DNA of 64,000 nucleotides from Datnioides undecimradiatus (GCA_008933995.1 WARS01000012.1:9659001-9723000), one strand, 5' to 3'. Numbered from the stretch's first letter, positions 26,595 through 38,956 are shown. Made by a program: numbers and translations. The notes: a model not told the origin generated them from the letters alone.

Positions 26595-26830
26595 TTGCAG
26601 TGGTGGAAGATGTATTTTACTCTCCCAGTGATTTAAAAAATAATTATAATTTGTATAATTTTAGACTTTCTAATCATATTAACTAATTACAGCCTAATTT
26701 TAACGAGTTCATTTTGAATAGTGTAATACTACTCCTCAGTAACTACAGCTTCCAAATAAATGTTATGTTGTGGATTGCAAGTACGACACTGAATATTGTT
26801 ATATTACAGCTCACACTCATTAAGTTTTAG
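26595..26830 (+). repeat. possible fish interspersed repeat (GCAGTGGTGGAAGA family)
   Basis: Begins GCAGTGGTGGAAGATGTATT and later has CTCAGTAACTACAGCTTCC and AAATAAATGTTATGTTGTGG. This resembles an abundant fish repeat that starts GCAGTGGTGGAAGAAGTA and has ACTAAAGCT.TCAAATAAATGTAGTGG. The middle is AT-rich and heavily decayed, so the boundaries are approximate. Confidence 0.45.
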
Positions 26831-27479
26831 TTGTACTCCTGAGATGATGAAACTTCTCACAGTCCTTAAGTCTCTGCCATCGTTGGCAGTTCAGCCGTAA
26901 ACTCAGCGCAGCTTCATCTCACCCCCATTCACCTCGCACTTCCTCCCCTGCCACGGTTTAAGCAGCGCCTCGAGGTGTTCACATCAAGCTTCTGGGTTGA
27001 TCAAAAGAGAGCCACGGGCTATTGTGAGAGCCTGTGATAGCTTTAAGGGGCAGGCAGCGCACACTTCAGCATCTGATTGCATTGTGGAGAGGAGGCAGCC
27101 TGCAGGTGAAGGAAACATAAATGACGAGGACAAGAACAAAGGGGAGATTTGTGAGATCCGAGAAAATGTTGGTTTTCTACAGGAAGAGCTGAAGACCAGT
27201 CTGGATCTTTGACAATGGGAAAGTCTGAGCAGCCCTTCGTACCTGTTTACCCAGAAGCTCTTTAAATTAAGATGCAACGTCACACGTGTGTTCGCCTGCC
27301 TGCTCTTATCTGGGCCTCAGCATGATGAGCATCAGCATATCCGTTATCTAATTAAGTTGATGTTAACAGTGCTGTATGTTGCCTTTAATGCTGAAGAAGT
27401 TTTATAAACAGCTTAGGGATAAAGCACATAGTTTATTTCCCATGTTGCCAGAACTGATAGCATATTAATTAACATAATC

Positions 27480-27690
27480 CATTACAGCTTAACTTCGGAT
27501 TTCATCCAGATAAGATACAACAGAAATTCATCCCCTGTTCAGAGCCGTAGGTGATCCATTTTCACGATCAACCCTCTCCACCTTCCTCCATCTAATTACA
27601 GGCCATGTGAATTTTATTTGACATAACAGGCACGAGTCGTCAATCTATACAGAATAAATTGAAGAAGATCAAAGTACCAAGAAAACCAGC
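27480..27690. promoter_or_regulatory. candidate conserved non-coding element
   Basis: Contains a GATA-type site GATAAG (27509-27514) and TAATTA (27593-27598) in unique, complex sequence. Inference from motifs. Confidence 0.25.
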
Positions 27691-27871
27691 TCTGAAACAA
27701 CAACAATTTTCCAACGCAGCGTTTTAAGATTCAGCGACTGGAGAGCTGGAAGGAAAATCCTCTGTAGGGCTGGTTCTCTCTATCTCTCCTGCCTCAGCGC
27801 CGAATAGGTAATAAACAGAGGCAGCCAGTGACGGGCTGAGTAAATACAATGTGCCAAGCAGGCTGAGTCTC

Positions 27872-28262
27872 ACAGGGAACAAGATGAAGAGAGAGAGGAT
27901 GAGGTGTTGATTGGAGTAGGGAGAGCGAGAGAAGGAAGCAAAAGGAGGATAAAGGTAGAGAGATCATTGGCTGATGAAGAGAGAATACAGGAGATCAGAG
28001 TAAGGGAGGGGAGGGGGGCAGGGAGTGAGAGGCTGGGGGGGTAGCAAGATGAAAGGAGCAACCTGTAGAGGAGCAAAGGACGTAGGAGAAGAAGGAAAGT
28101 GAAGGAAAGGACAGAAAATGGAAAGAGAAAGTGATGAAAAGGTGGGAAGAGGAGATGAGGATAATTGGAGGATGTAGTAGAAAGAGAGGGAGGAGGGAGA
28201 CAAAGAGGAGAGAGACAAACGGGGAGAGAGCAGGAGAGCGAGAGAGACAGAGAGAGACTGAG
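27872..28262. repeat. polypurine (GA-rich) tract
   Basis: About 390 bases in which the plus strand is overwhelmingly G or A, made of GAGAG, GGAGG and GAAGG runs without a fixed period. Long minus-strand ORFs over it are low-complexity artefacts. Confidence 0.85.
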
Positions 28263-29754
28263 GAGGTGTTGTGTTCCGGAGGTACAGAGGAGGAGCATCT
28301 CCCCATCTGCAGGGAATAGGGCGAACCTTCGATTCATCTTCTGCCAGCTGGAGAACAGGAGCCTGTGAGAGCGACAAGACAAAGCGCTCGCATGCCTGTT
28401 TTCTGACCAATGATTCAAAGCCTGAAAAAAAACAACGGATTTTAGAAAAAAAAAAACAGGCTGCGGTGCTGAAAGATGAAATTACATATTTGACACAATC
28501 AAGGAAAATATGTCACCTCTCCTGCATGGATACATATCAAAGCACTTACTCTAGTTCTGGCATCGTTACAATGTGTTTGTGTTGCTGTACAACACTAATG
28601 AAGCAAACATCAGTGAAAAGTGACCCTAACAGTTTCAATAGTTTTTACATTTTGGTGCAAAGGTTGTATGGAGTGTGGAAGTATTCAAATGTGTATGGTT
28701 CTCGTCAGCCAGCAGTCAGATGATTCATTAATAATACAATGATACTGCAATGTGAGTGATCTGCCTGAGCTAACACAAAACTTCCTCTGAGCAACACGCA
28801 GGTCTCACACAGTGACTGATGACATCATATGATGATGACATTGATTGTTCTGTCCCGACTGATTCACTTGTTTAACAGCAGCGCGAGGAGACGGCTTGTT
28901 TTCAAAGTATCTTTTGTGTGTGAGAGAGCAACATGAGAAAAGCCTCTGCCACTGTTTTACTTTTGGTCGCATTCAAAAACATGTTGGAAACGATGGAATG
29001 TTGTTCAAGAGGCTTTTCTCCAACATCAGTCTTACCACGATAGTAAGCAGTGATCTCAGTGGGGGAGGTAAGATGTCAGTGAGCATCATAAATAACATAA
29101 TGGACAGAAATACAAGAGTAACCCCCATGAATCCCCCTTTAAACCTGGAACTAAAAGTTGCTGCTGAGCTTTCATTGCTGTTTAAGCCTCACATATTGCA
29201 GAGCGCATTACTTTTTATCAGGAAACTGGGGTGTTGAAAAGGATCCTCCGAGCAAGTAAAACAAGTAACAGAGTTGCTGGAATTACTGACATAAGCATTT
29301 CAGATAGATGCAGCTCAGCAGAGCTGATGGAGCCTCCTGCATCTCTGAGGACCATCTCCTCTTGCCCTTCTTGTAAGCATAAATACAAAGCACAGGCTAA
29401 TTTCTATTACTAATCTATTAGGAAGCTTCCCCGTGAAGGGCCTGATGTCTATAGGGTGCATGAGACGTCAGCCTGCTCCTTATCATTATAATGAACATGC
29501 TTCTTGATGCAAAGCCGGCATTGTGTCCTGCAGAGATAGGAGGACTGCTTATACAGTGACCTCGTTTAAACTAGGGTCTCTGTCTCCTTGACGTTCCTCA
29601 CATAAAGGTAAGAGCTTGGTAATTACATACGGTCCTGTAAAATGAGCCCAGAAGGTCCTCCATATCTTCAAGGAGAGGCAGGAGAACAGGACAAAGAGGG
29701 AGTAGACAGGGGACATGGAGGTGAAACAAATATATTCATCATTTGTCTGCGGGA

Positions 29755-29762
29755 TGACGTCA
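29755..29762. promoter_or_regulatory. consensus CRE palindrome TGACGTCA
   Basis: Perfect 8-base cAMP-response element, the target of CREB/ATF factors. A TTTAAAA lies about 50 bases further on. No transcript is evident, so use is unproven. Confidence 0.35.
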
Positions 29763-31252
29763 CAAGGACAGTGTCAGTTCAAGACCGACATCTTCTAGTG
29801 GAGGACGCTTTAAAACCCTGATGAATTAAAAGCTATCGGAAGATAAAGGTGGTGGGACACTCAGTCAGATAATCCAATTAAAATGCAACAAATAGGTTGC
29901 CTTAGTTCCACACACTGCTCTGCTCGCTGCAAAACATGAGTGAGAAAGTGCTCACCGGTGTTTCAGTACCGCACTCATCCAGGATCTACTCTAAAGCAAC
30001 CTGAGACAGGTCTGGAGTACGCTTCAATTAAAGAGCATAAAAGATAAATAGCTTTTAGCCTTGAGTTTGTAAGTAGGAGGAAAAGTCAGGGATTTTAGTT
30101 TCATCTTCAACTTTAGGTCTTTTTTGTCAAAGTCTGATAAATGCTGCACTTGAGCTACACGCGACAGGTTAAACACATACTTTTGCTATAAGTGCTGGTT
30201 TTATTTAAAATAGCTATATTGACAATCATACAATATATCACTAAGGGCATAGTAAAGATTTAAGATTATGCAAGTAAGTGTGTGAATATAGTTGGTTGTA
30301 TGCATGATATGTCTCAGTCAGCAGAACGGGAATACTAAATTGCAAATACAGCATTCACTTTAATCTGAAGTTTAACTCTGGAGGACACACTGCCTGAAAG
30401 ACTTAACTCGGGGCAAAAGAGACTCATGTTTAGCCCAATTAATGCAGAGTGCACGTTGAATTCTTAGGTAATAACGGAGACAGTGCTGCTGCAGCTGTTG
30501 TAATGTAACAAACCTGCAGTTGGAAACACAACCTACCTTCCACCTAATGTGCCGACAAACTGGAGTGCGTTTGATGGGAGGATGCTACGGGCTCAGGACG
30601 TCCTCCTCTGAGGGTGCCGGTGATGCCACTCTTCCCCGGCTGGTGGCTAAGCCTCTAATGGTTTTAGTCAGCCCAGTCCACTCTTGATGTCGACGGCTGC
30701 GGTTTTATTTTATTGGTGAAACGTTGCACAGAAAAGCTGCAAACTGCTGCAAAAAAATGGAATCAAACAGTTCACCTATGCACACTGCTGCTTCCCCAAT
30801 GCCTCCTGGATGTTTCGCATTAGTGGCTGATTAGAAATCAGCCTCGCCCAAATCATGTGTGACATCAGTTCTAGCTTTCTCATCTCCTCCTACGCACCAA
30901 ACCCTCTAAATTCTAAGCTTTATCATAAGAGTGCACACAATCCACATCTATGAAAATATAGATTTTAGTAAGACTTTTTCAGCTGTTTTCTAGCTCATGA
31001 ATGTCAAAGCCAGGCCACTCTCTTCTAATCCAGTCTATTAAAACAATAGAAACATTTCCGGAGATGTGTTGTGTCAGCGCTCCCGGTACTTGGCTTGCAT
31101 GCAACCAGTTGTGTGTGTGTGTAATGTCTACCATTGCCAAAAGCAACCATCCACATCCTAAATGGGCTTGTAACCAATTTTCTGGTCAATGGACAATGAG
31201 CATTTTGTGCACCCTCGCCATTCTTCTCTCTACCGACCTGGTGCAGCACCCA

Positions 31253-31307
31253 GCGCGCGCACACACACACACACACACACGCGCGCACACACACGCACGC
31301 ACACACA
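31253..31307. repeat. alternating purine-pyrimidine (CG/CA) tract
   Basis: Fifty-five bases of unbroken purine-pyrimidine alternation: a CG-rich start, a CA core, another GCGCGC block, then CA/CG mixed. Such tracts can flip to Z-DNA under negative supercoiling (known); whether this one does is inference. Confidence 0.95.
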
Positions 31308-32840
31308 AAAAGTCTTTCCCAAAATGAAAGCTCAGAGACTGCTTAGCGGAGCAGTGAAGGTTATAAAAAAAAAACATTCAACAAGCAAAATAGATGCATG
31401 GAGGGCCGCAGATGCTCAGAAGATGGAATTCTGTGTCTATCCATCCATTTATGCATACAATTCATATGCAGAACATGACGCAGGCGTTGATGCATTCACG
31501 TCGCCTCATAAACACATGCACGCTTATGCATACGCCTACTGCCTGTATTCAAATTACTCCTATACACACCTACCTCATGTTCCCACACATGCATGAATAC
31601 ACAGGGAGGCTTACCAATGACGTCGCATTGTGTCGTGGCCTTTTCGCCTTCATCCACGGACGCAGCCAGCGAGGTGAACAATGACGACACTGACACAGAG
31701 GCGGTGGCGTTGTACTGCACACACTGTACTTTATTGGTCAGCCCCGCTTTGCTGTGACACTGATAGATAAGGCCCGACTGCTCGACTAAGGCAAGGACAG
31801 AAGAGTACGCAAAAACAGACATGGCATACCGCGAGAGAACACTTTGGCTGCAACTGAAGAAACTAGACCCACTTTCTTTGCTTGTGGCCCCTCTGATTAC
31901 CAGCCTCAGAGTGCAGATTCAATACATCCAGCCTCTGGTGGATTCTGAGGGAGGTGGTGGAGCCATTTCAAAGAATCCTGATGTCTGTGATTATATGAAA
32001 CCTTGTGGACCCCACGATAGAGGGGAGATCACCTGTGTGACCATCAGCTGCTCTCCTTACATCGCCGACCTCTTTATTTCACAAGGAAAGGCTTGTTCTT
32101 GTGTATTCTCGACAGCCCCTGAGATATTCTTAGCATTTAGAGCTTTGAGCCGAAAAAGAAACGTCAATTTGACTTTTGGCAAAACAGTCCTGATTCAAAC
32201 AGGTTTTCAATAAACTCTTAGCAGCTGCGAGAGAAAAGATCAGCACCTTCTTCAGTTACCTGAAACAAAAACTCTCGGGTTCCCCGCGGCGCTCTCGGTT
32301 CAATTCAGAGTCAGTATTACTCACCACAACACACCAAGCTTCAACAAGTGTTGATTGCATTTCCTTATAAAACACTTTTTAAACTCAGCTTCGTTTACCT
32401 CCCTGTTTGCTAGCTCACAGCCTTCTTCTTCCCTTCCTCTGCTGACTCTGTCGCCCCTTTGCAGCAGACTAGCATTAAAATGTTTAATGTCCCCAAAGTA
32501 TCATCAAAACGGTGATCCACACACATCTTCTCTGTGGTGTTAGTAGCGGTCAAAAACCCCAGTGTGCATAATAACTGTGCATTACCACACACAGGATATG
32601 GATATTTGTGCAGAGAAGTTCGACCCACCGGTGGTCCCAGACACCCGCTGACCTTTGCAGTGAAACAAATGTGTAAGAAAAGGCTACTTGTTGCAGCAGG
32701 AGCGGCTAGGACACAAAGCTGCACTTCAGCCGAGCAGTAAGATGCTGTGGGCTGGTTTTTCAGATGCATATGAGGCAGTGCTACGTGTTTTTTTTCCTGT
32801 CTAACCATATCACAGCAAAATAGCCTTTAATAATAAAAAG

Positions 32841-32852
32841 TTACGTCACGTG
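32841..32852. promoter_or_regulatory. overlapping CRE-like and E-box sites
   Basis: TTACGTCA (32841-32848) overlaps CACGTG (32847-32852). Both are bZIP/bHLH core sites; their use here is unproven. Confidence 0.3.
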
Positions 32853-34152
32853 TTCCCGATCGGATGCGACAGCAGTGGTGTTTTTCAGACTGGGAAAAAA
32901 AAAAAAAGATGCCAATGTGTGAAAGAATTTGAAAAGTTTTGATACCAGGTCTCATTTTTAATGATCAGCTCACCACACGCTGACCCGAGACAGAATCTCA
33001 TAAAAAAAAACTTTATTTGACCTCATCCCTGCACAGTGTTTACCAGGAGCGGGATGCTCGTGAGGGTCACTTCTGTGTAAGAATAACAACTTAATTAAAA
33101 CCCACAAGCTTTGTTTGTTCGCCTCCCCTCTTAGACGGTGAACGCTGTTTACCATTTCGTGAGCCGACCCTTTGATTCAAGTTTTCCGAAAGCCTTCCAA
33201 GACAATCGCTCCTCGTCTGAACATAGTCTCTGACTGCTCTTGGGTAAGCCATCCATATGCATGAGCTTCTGTTTTACACACACTTGATGCTCAGCAGCTC
33301 TTACCTTGCACTCTAACAAGCAGCTTTTCTTCAAGTGTTTAGTCATCGTTAAAACATTCATTTGCAACATAATGCTGCATTAAGTCCTGCTAAGACACAT
33401 TAGTTAAACAATCTTTAAACATTGATTTTTCCAGCACAGCCGGTCAACCTTTGATGAAGACCCTTGTTCTTGTGATATAGTGGAAACACAGATTACCCAA
33501 CCATTCTAATGCTCATACAGTGTTTCCCTGCTCAGAATATTCATGAGATAAATCCATCAGACACATCAACGCAGGTTTTTAAAACTGACCTAAGACATGT
33601 GGAAATGTGTCTTTGAGAGGAAACAGCAAGATCTCATGGTTTCTGATGGACTTTCTCAATAAGAGTGTCTAAACTTTACAGCGGGGATGGTGGCCAGAAA
33701 AGGGGGAGGTTCTTGTAGTTCTTCTTCTTCTTTCAATTTCAATGTTCATTTGAAAAAGAAGGAGAAAAAGATGAAGTTGTCACAAATGATGGCTTTAGTG
33801 TGTCCTTGAGGTGCCGCTCCTAATAAACAGTCCTGCTGTGACTGTTTCAGGGCTTCATGTTTCACATCGCTGCAAACAAGCTGAGAGAGCAGAAGTTACA
33901 TGAACATAAAGCACAAGCACATGTGCATCTTCACTGATATTGGTGATTAAATATTACGTCTACAGTCGCTTTAGGTTGCAATAAAATAGTCTGCTAGAAA
34001 AATGAAACGCGTCATATAAAATTGGCCTATATTATAATTCAAGTTTAGCCTTTTATTTAGCATCTCTTCATATAAAACAGTTTAGCAGGAATAATGAGGA
34101 TTTTGTTATGTTTGCCTTAAGTTTGGAAACTAATTCCACTTCTAATGAGCGT

Positions 34153-34158
34153 TTTATT
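34153..34158 (-). promoter_or_regulatory. snx29: candidate polyadenylation signal AATAAA
   Basis: A canonical AATAAA hexamer on the minus strand, 1,063 bases past the snx29 stop. A second one follows at 34052-34057, so alternative ends are possible. RNA 3' end data would decide. Confidence 0.4.
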
Positions 34159-35220
34159 GGTTACTGTGAACGTTATTATTCCACTAATATTTGAAGTTAT
34201 ATTACACGATTTGAAATCCTTTACACTCTGCCTCTTTTGCTTATTGATGGTGAAACGAGTTGTACAAACTCACTGCTATATTCTGAGCTATTCGGGGGAG
34301 GGTTTTGGAGATAATTTCTAGTTGGGTTGGATGAATAAACACAGGGAGGGTTTTGCTTTTTGTCAAAAAGTGAAATAAAACTCAATTATACCCGCCTTCC
34401 CACTTGAATAACTTTCATACAGTTTCTAAGAGATTTTGGTTACCAGGGGTGCTTAAACCTTATCCTTTAATATGATCATTATGTGGAATTTAAAAAGATT
34501 ACTGCATCCCTGGTGACATTAAGATATGTTACACTTCCTGCAGATTATCTGCAATAGCCATAATAATAATAACATAAGAGGAGTAGGAAAAGGAAATGCC
34601 CGTCGCCCGGTGGTCCACGCCACAGTCTGCGAATCCTCGTCGTCTAAACTGTAATGGCACAATAACGCTGACACATTAGCTGGAAAACAACGCTCACTCC
34701 CCAGGAGAATACTCTGATCTACCCCCCCCTTCACGCCCATCTCACCCTACCCCGAGCAGGAAAAGCAGCTACAAAACACTGTAGGCACTGTGACCATGAT
34801 ACACTTTCACTACAAAACTGAGCCGAGTAAGAAAAAAAACCCAACATCTCATTGTGTTTGAGATTAGACAGAGCAGTCTAGGCTAGTTCATGTGCAGCTT
34901 ACGGAGAGTCTTTTGGTCTCTCAGTGAGGTAAGAGGTACAGTTTGATTGGGTCCATTGATAGGCAGCCTTGGGGGAGTCATTTATCCTTTTCCCAGTCAG
35001 GCAATGAAGAGAAACATTTACATATTTCCTCAAATGGCCTGCGATGTGAACGCATCCATCTCCCCTCCTCAACTGAGGCTTTTAATCTGCAAGGTCCAGT
35101 GGACGCCCTCAGTGCCATCACACACTGTGGGCCTGTGTTTTCACAGTCCAGGGTCAACACGGACACGTCGTCTTCAACCTACACAGTGAGATTATCAGTT
35201 CAAAGGCGTGGGGGTGGGGG
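34153..35220 (-). other. snx29: probable snx29 3' UTR
   Basis: Directly after the snx29 stop there is no further supportable coding sequence. The first clear AATAAA on the minus strand below the stop is at 34153-34158 (TTTATT on the plus strand), followed by a second at 34052-34057. This would give a 3' UTR of about 1.07-1.17 kb. The 3' end is an inference from hexamers only; the real cleavage site could be elsewhere. The stretch contains an A/G/T-rich plus-strand segment around 34250-34340 and a short C run near 34722-34728. Open frames in it, such as one at 34519-34740 on the minus strand, have no recognisable domain. Confidence 0.45.
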
Positions 35221-35347
35221 TTAAAGGTCGCCACTCTGGGGTTCAGGTCTGGCCTCCTGGTTGCGGTTGCGGCCCAGTCTGGGGAAACGGGATGACGTTT
35301 TGGACCGGGGCGTCTTGGCTACACCATCGTTGGCCTGCGGTGTGTCC
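35221..35347 (-). CDS. snx29: snx29 terminal coding exon with stop
   Basis: This is the last coding exon: one base completing a split methionine codon, 41 further codons and TAA (35221-35223). The acceptor is TTTCTTCTCATCCAG on the minus strand, with CAG at 35348-35350. The encoded tail is basic and serine/proline-rich, reads SSRFPRLGRNRNQEARPEPQ and ends SGDL. Mammalian SNX29, as I remember it, ends with a very similar SRFPKL...EPQSGDL tail. That makes this a strong family-specific marker, separating SNX29 from other PX proteins. No domain is known here; the conserved final residues suggest a short linear motif or C-terminal recognition signal (inference). It was identified by reading the splice acceptor and frame, because no start codon is needed and the exon is too short to stand out as an ORF. 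Confidence 0.94.
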
Positions 35348-38249
35348 CTGGATGAGAAGAAACAGCAGGAAGACAAGAACAGAGAGCAAAGCCATGGACT
35401 TTAAATAAACATTTGGCGAAGTTTAATAGTCAAACAAATCACTAATGCTATATCTGGAGACTTAAACGCATCATTTCCCTTCTGCCAGAGGACTTTTACT
35501 TGGAAAACCCAACATAAGTCAGAACAGCAACAAAGAGGCTTTCATGGAGCAAATCAGATGAATTTCAATCATTCTACAATAATTACTAATACAGAGAAGC
35601 AAAACAGAAAACATCCCGACTGTTCCTGATCCGTGCAGACGGTACAGAAAGGAAGATACTGCATTGTTGTTTCATTGTAAGGCTGGATGGTTCCTATTTT
35701 TTATTAATAATACAGCCTGAACTCTGATACCATGCCCAGCTGCTACACAGTGGACGGCCAATTTTTGAAAAGTTAGCATTAGAAATAATGCTGGGCACTA
35801 CTTTCATGAGTAAGCAGGGAAGTGGTAATGATGGGAGCTTCTGTTGGAGCAGATTAACACATAACTTACGCTATATGAGTGATATACAAAAGTACTACTA
35901 AGTACTAATAACTGCATAATGTTTACCTTCACTTTTTGGTTTTGGAAAGGCTTCAGGAAAACACCAAACTCTTAATGAGATTCGCTCTTCTACAGCTCCA
36001 TGAACATTGTGGAGAAATCCACATCTTGGCAGGGCTGCTGTGCCTACTTACGGCTGCTAAGTTATGAGGGGGCAAACTGAAAACATGACAATGTTTTTCT
36101 CACTTTAATATAATTATAAGGAATTCACGATTCATGCTGCAGTGGAATTCAAGATTCAACTGCATGCAGTTTCGTCCTTGTGGTACTTTTTTTTTTTCCA
36201 GCATCAGGCAAGAACCTAATTATTCCTGCCCTCGCCACCGTAAGTCATTATTTGTGGCACAAGGAATCAAATTATGGTAATTTCTGATCTTATGGCGATG
36301 TTTAGGCTTCTCAGTACTCAGAAGGAAAATCAACCTGGCCACTTGGTGACATCATTGCCCTAGTTACCCTGACGACCGTCTCCACAACACGTGAAGCCCC
36401 GATCCCTGGTCTTATCTGATAACGATGAGGATGAATGAGAGGCACTTGTCAAAGGAAGGAAATGAAAAGCAGAGAGATTGAAAGCCTGGAGTTAAATGCT
36501 TTCACGCTGATTCCCTCTGAAGCATTTCATCCCCAAGACAGTGACCTCTCACCTGCTGCTTGTGATGGTGCAGTGATTTTGCAAGTGGAGTGGTGAGTTC
36601 AAGTGCTTCATTGACAAGAGGTTTTTCAATAAATATTTAAAACAGTGAGGAGGCACAGGGCATTTCCCTGTTGATGTCCACCTAGCATCTTTAACAACAC
36701 ACCTCAGCTGCTAAAGAGTCGTGATTAAGGTTATCCGTGGCATCTGGTGGTCCAGCGTTTGGCGTTTGAGTCCTGCTCGGACAACACGAGCTAAAAATAA
36801 ACACACTCGTGCTGAGGCGCTATTGCTAAAAAAGTCAATGCGAGCCATTTGCTTGAATGTGAGGCAGCGGGGTCGAAAAAAGCAGCGCAGCAAGAGGGCG
36901 GGGAGGCTCTGCTGTGCTGAAGTCAGCCGAGATGCGCAGAAGACAGTTCCAGCACAGCTCTGTAAGTCTGTAAGTTGAGATCCAAACTTCAGTATGAAAA
37001 ATGTATGGCTGCAAAGTGTCCCTGTCGAAACCATCAAGATCAAACAGCTTCAGGCAACAGTGTGACCAGCCGGCATAAGAACAGCCTGAACTTTGTTAAT
37101 ATGGTGAACGCTATTTCTTTTCCTCTGGCACAAAATGTACATTTAGTGGCGGCTCAAGTACCACTTATTCCCATATCTCCCCCGCACCAGGCAGCTCAAT
37201 CAAGTGCCGTCACACAATTTGAATTTGACCAAGGTTGGCCAAACAGTGATGCGATGGGGAGTTATATCAGCAAAAATCATACTAAATTGGGGGCAGCGTG
37301 CAGAGTTGAAACTGCAAGCCATCTCATTTATTCATATCAAACTGGGTAAAGTAGCTAAATGTGCTAAATTAATTAGGCTTATAGATTTTTTCTCTGACTC
37401 TCAGCATGTGCTTGTCCCCCATTTGGACATGATATTGACTTGTGCAGGATAATAACTTTCCCAGGCACTGTTGGAATATTAATAATTTGGCTGCAAAGTA
37501 GCATAATTAGAGTAAACAAGTACAGAAACACAAGCATGCGTCAAATTGATTGTCTAACAGCAAAAGCTGTGGTGCAGTGAATATTACCGTCTCAATAAAA
37601 AACAATTCCTTCTACATTTCTAGTAACTGACCACCACAATAACAGGTAACAACCTCATTCTGGAGTCAAACTGCTCTTGACAGTGAGACAAAGGTCTGCA
37701 ACACTTTTTCCTCCTGAGGCAGAAGGTCAATAAGCAAGAGTCCAGACTGACCGAGTGTACTTTGTGCTCTGAGTAAACTGTATAAATGTTGTGGTCGAGT
37801 TGCATCTAAAGTGGTAGCAAAATCAAAAGGTGTGACCAAGTTCTCGTTCCAGACAGGTGAGGAAAGCAGTGAGCGTGGAGAGGCACGAAGAGATGAGTGT
37901 GTAGGCCATCGAGGACAAACAAACACGAACACCGCTGTCGGACCTGTTGCCCACACATATGTAGTATGTTTTGTATATTGTAATATGTTAAATAAACAAT
38001 AAAAATGGTGGGTTAAGGATCACCAACCACTGGTCATCGTTATTAATGTAAGAGATAAGACAAAAGCAGCTCTTTGATGCAGGCGCACTGGCACTTTGAG
38101 CAAAATGCTAATGGGGTATGCCAACATGCTGGTGTTGGGTAGGTTTAATATATACAGGGTTCACTGACTTCATTTTACATGAAAGCATTTGGTCGTATTT
38201 CCTCATAGGAAATAAACAGGTTGGAAACCAAGCTGCGGGCCAAATTCAA

Positions 38250-38400
38250 CGATTGACTTGGAGATGGTGGTAGGTGAAAATCTGTGATCACAAAAGCTCT
38301 TAAAATCCATCCTGAGTGGGACGTGAAGTGCAGTACAATATTTAATGACAGTCGATCCAGTTCAGTAGCCGTTGACGTATTTAAGTCTGGACCAAAGTGG
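38250..38400 (+). repeat. fish interspersed repeat, family A (inside the last snx29 intron)
   Basis: Degenerate copy: GGTGAAAATCTGTGATCACAAAAG, then AATCCATCCTGAGTGGGACG, then TTTAAGTCTGGACCAAAGTG. This order is the same as in the family consensus I recall. The match is weaker in the middle (about 38320-38370). Confidence 0.55.
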
Positions 38401-38884
38401 GGAAAGTAAGGACTGAACAAATTACCAAAACACTGAAAAATAAGTTTGAGAAAACAATCCCGGCTCAAGGTCCACTGTCCAGCTCTCTCCACGGCTGCCA
38501 ACAGTATTGTTGTTCATGTTGGATTAAAGGTTTAGCAGCAAAGTTCATTCTTGACACTGATCCATTGTTTAATGCTAAATGTTTGTGCCAACATGGTCAA
38601 AAAGTCCTAGAGATGCTGAGTTTAAATGCAAACAGATCCAACTCCACAACCACTGGTTTGTAATGGTGTTGTCAAACTGCTATTTCCACTGTCCAACATC
38701 ATTACAGCTTCACATTCTGAAGTTGGTTCAGCAGACAGTGTTGGTTTCTTTGTATTGTGCGAGTGAAAAGGTACAACACACTGCCATACGCTACATCAGG
38801 TGTGATTATTTCTCAAGGGAGCAGTTATGTGATCCTCTGAAAAGACGAGATGTCATCCACTCCTACCTTTATATCTTGTCTGTT

Positions 38885-38956
38885 AAAGATCAGTGTGATC
38901 AAAAAGCAACGTCTGGTGTAAAAGATTAGCGTGATCAAATAGCGACGTTTGGTGTC
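38885..38956 (+). repeat. 36-bp tandem duplication
   Basis: Two adjacent 36-base units differ at only a few positions. Each contains GTGATCAAA and the end GG TGT. It is intronic to snx29. Confidence 0.85.

Larger units (their letters stand above)
18405..34052. other. non-coding sequence between the mariner remnant and the snx29 3' UTR
   Basis: No gene could be supported. The longest open frame (182 codons, minus strand, 27870-28418) is the shadow of a purine-rich tract and reads as serine/leucine/proline low complexity. Notable contents: a pyrimidine-rich block (22500-22960), an inverted/direct repeat cluster (24131-24191), a fish repeat (26595-26830), a polypurine tract (27872-28262), a consensus cAMP-response element (29755-29762) and an alternating CG/CA tract (31253-31307). 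If the vertebrate gene order around SNX29 is kept, CPPED1 or SHISA9 might follow, but I found none of their characteristic motifs. Confidence 0.55.

Noticed and set aside
27870..28418. Longest ORF of the window (182 codons, minus)
   Set aside because: It is the complement of a polypurine tract; the protein is Ser/Leu/Pro low complexity, with equally long frames beside it on the same strand.
31496..31822. Minus-strand ORF of 108 codons, with a possible GTAAGC donor after CDVIG
   Set aside because: The translation looks protein-like but matches no family I know, has no supporting acceptor or neighbouring exon, and ORFs of this length are common by chance in this window.
31821..32213. Plus-strand ORF of 130 codons
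   Set aside because: No recognisable domain, no promoter or splice context, and no family match by eye.
1..34000. Search for CPPED1 or SHISA9 exons expected from vertebrate synteny
   Set aside because: Motif spotting (for example the metallophosphatase GNHD box) found nothing. A systematic protein search would be needed to exclude short exons.
36721..36790. tRNA-like box B (GTTTGAGTCC, 36764-36773), possible SINE head
   Set aside because: No convincing box A at the right distance and no tRNA fold; probably chance.
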